A stretch of 64,000 nt of DNA from Lates calcarifer (taxonomy: Eukaryota; Chordata; Actinopteri; Centropomidae), in contig NC_066852.1 of assembly GCF_001640805.2 (NCBI RefSeq), positions 3,114,274 through 3,178,273 on the forward strand, read 5' to 3'. Shown here piece by piece: positions 62,534-64,000 of the stretch. The translations under genes were made by a program, and so were the position numbers. The notes beneath the pieces were generated by a model. The model had not been told where the DNA came from, made no database searches, and was given only the letters and a program-made list of their open reading frames with translations. Numbering within the stretch: position 1 is the first letter of the stretch; the number at the start of each line of letters is the position of its first letter.

Positions 62534-64000
62534 AGCATAAGACATAGACATTAAATGACTCTAGGTTATACAATAATGTTGCTGCTGTCAGATGAAAACC
62601 CTGAATCTCCAAAATTATTTTAAGCCGTGTGACAATGCATTTGAGATAATCCAGCAGGGGAAAAAAGAATTTTCTTAAGTCACAGCTCAGCATGTAATCC
62701 TTCAAATCCCTCAAATTATCAAATCGTAGAGATAAATGTTTTTACCGCCAACTTATAAAGTCACCATATAGAAGTTGCATCAGGAAAAAGATAGATAACC
62801 AGAGCGTTTTTCTGGTTCTCTAAAGAACATAATGAGCAGGATTCAGATATTATACCAAGTGCAATCCTTAACCTTATCCAGACAACACTGCGTCTTCACA
62901 CTGAGACTGTATAATAATAATAATATAAGAGTCAGCCTCGTGCTGAGGTGATGGACTACGGCGCATTCTACTACATTAATCACTCTTGGGAATCCAATGA
63001 ATAATTTCAGCGTTTTTATTATGCAGTAGTCATTTTGATTCATTATTGATAACTATCATCAAACAGTGATAGCTACCTGCTAGTTAAAGAGGCCAGCTTT
63101 AGTGGGCAAATGGCTTGGAAATGCTACAAACATTCATTATGTGTTCGATATAATAAATCATCACAGAAGGCAAAGTGGCTGCACAGCACCGCCTTGAGAA
63201 CAGTGTGGTCCCCTTGTACAGTTCTTTTTATTACTTGTCTCATTTGTTTTGGATGAGACAGGTAATCGGGCTTCGAGATGAAACTGTTGCAATAAAGGTG
63301 GTTATTTTAAAATGGCCACAGGGTGCAGTGAACACCAAGGCTTTTTATACATTTAGGCGTCATAGCCTGAATGCATCCTGCTGGGAGCGACGTGGAGCTC
63401 GGTTACCATGGCGATGTGCCCTGCTTAACAGGGAGCCAACAATAAAGAAAGTTAGCTCTGAACCCACAAAACTCAATTTGCGATACAAGACCCTCAATCG
63501 AACTGTATGATAAATGGAGAATTGTTTCCTTTAAACTACCATGTGGGTTTTATTATTTTTCCTCTTTCTTTTTTCTGTCTTCAGAAGTGCTGCATCACTT
63601 GAAAACTTGATCTACAGTGGCTTCAACACCAACACTGGACTGTTATGATTTGTTTAATATGAGTTTCCTCACATTAAAACAAATTGAATCATTTAGTTGA
63701 TCATTTATTTTATTGTAGCAACTACTCAATTATCTCACCAGGACCAAGAGAAACTTTTTTGTGGTGGATGGCAGGATTTTGAGTCCATTATGTTATAATG
63801 ATGCAGTGTAATGAGCAAATCCCTAAACCATTTCCACCCGGTCTCATAGAAATTACATTCATATACTAATAAACTAGTCCAGTCGCAATTATGTTTCTTA
63901 CAAAACCTATTTTCTGTTGCAAATTAGAGGTATTTAAAATAATTTAAGAGACAGGGTTGACTGTTTAAAGTACTGCATGTTAGGCCTCTTTCATTTCCCT
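62534..64000. other. Gene-poor sequence at window end
   Basis: AT-rich DNA with a short ATA run near 62910. The 111-codon frame at 63175-63510 has no recognisable domain. Its GC-richer part includes an X-box-like palindrome (63402-63415). No gene is supported. Confidence 0.6.

Noticed and set aside
63175..63510. 111-codon plus-strand open frame
   Set aside because: No recognisable features and no splice or initiation context beyond an ATG-like start.

Overview
The window is nuclear DNA from a vertebrate, most probably a teleost fish. It is AT-rich, its genes are split by GT-AG introns of 4 to 11 kb, it has many microsatellites, and it carries several short dispersed repeats of types familiar from teleost genomes. 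There are no operons, bacterial genes, rRNA genes, CRISPR arrays or convincing tRNA genes. Nearly all of the ORFs over 60 codons are chance open frames.

One protein-coding gene is firmly supported: the 3' three quarters of a plus-strand tmem132e (transmembrane protein 132E) orthologue. Seven exons are visible, at 1368-1509, 9613-9805, 17630-17773, 25875-26080, 32781-33060, 44403-44597 and 48907-49977. They encode about 743 residues: most of the extracellular region, one membrane-spanning helix and the whole cytoplasmic tail, ending in a stop at 49975-49977. The exons for the signal peptide and first extracellular domain lie upstream of base 1, so 1-1367 is intron. All splice phases agree except across intron 1, where the sequence as given is one base out of frame.

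The introns hold no other supported gene. They contain a pair of oppositely oriented copies of one small inverted-repeat element (5.26 kb and 29.09 kb), a decayed Tc1-type transposase (20.75-21.23 kb), a second inverted repeat pair with a nested insertion (34.53 and 39.08 kb), several other dispersed repeats, and CA/GT/AT microsatellites.

From 49978 to 64000 the window holds the tmem132e 3' UTR and then mostly gene-poor sequence. This includes a hAT-like miniature element at 62.06-62.53 kb with an imperfect 8-bp target duplication, and one weak candidate minus-strand terminal exon near 60.8-60.9 kb. I found no new multi-gene system. The most checkable oddity is the intron 1 frame conflict.
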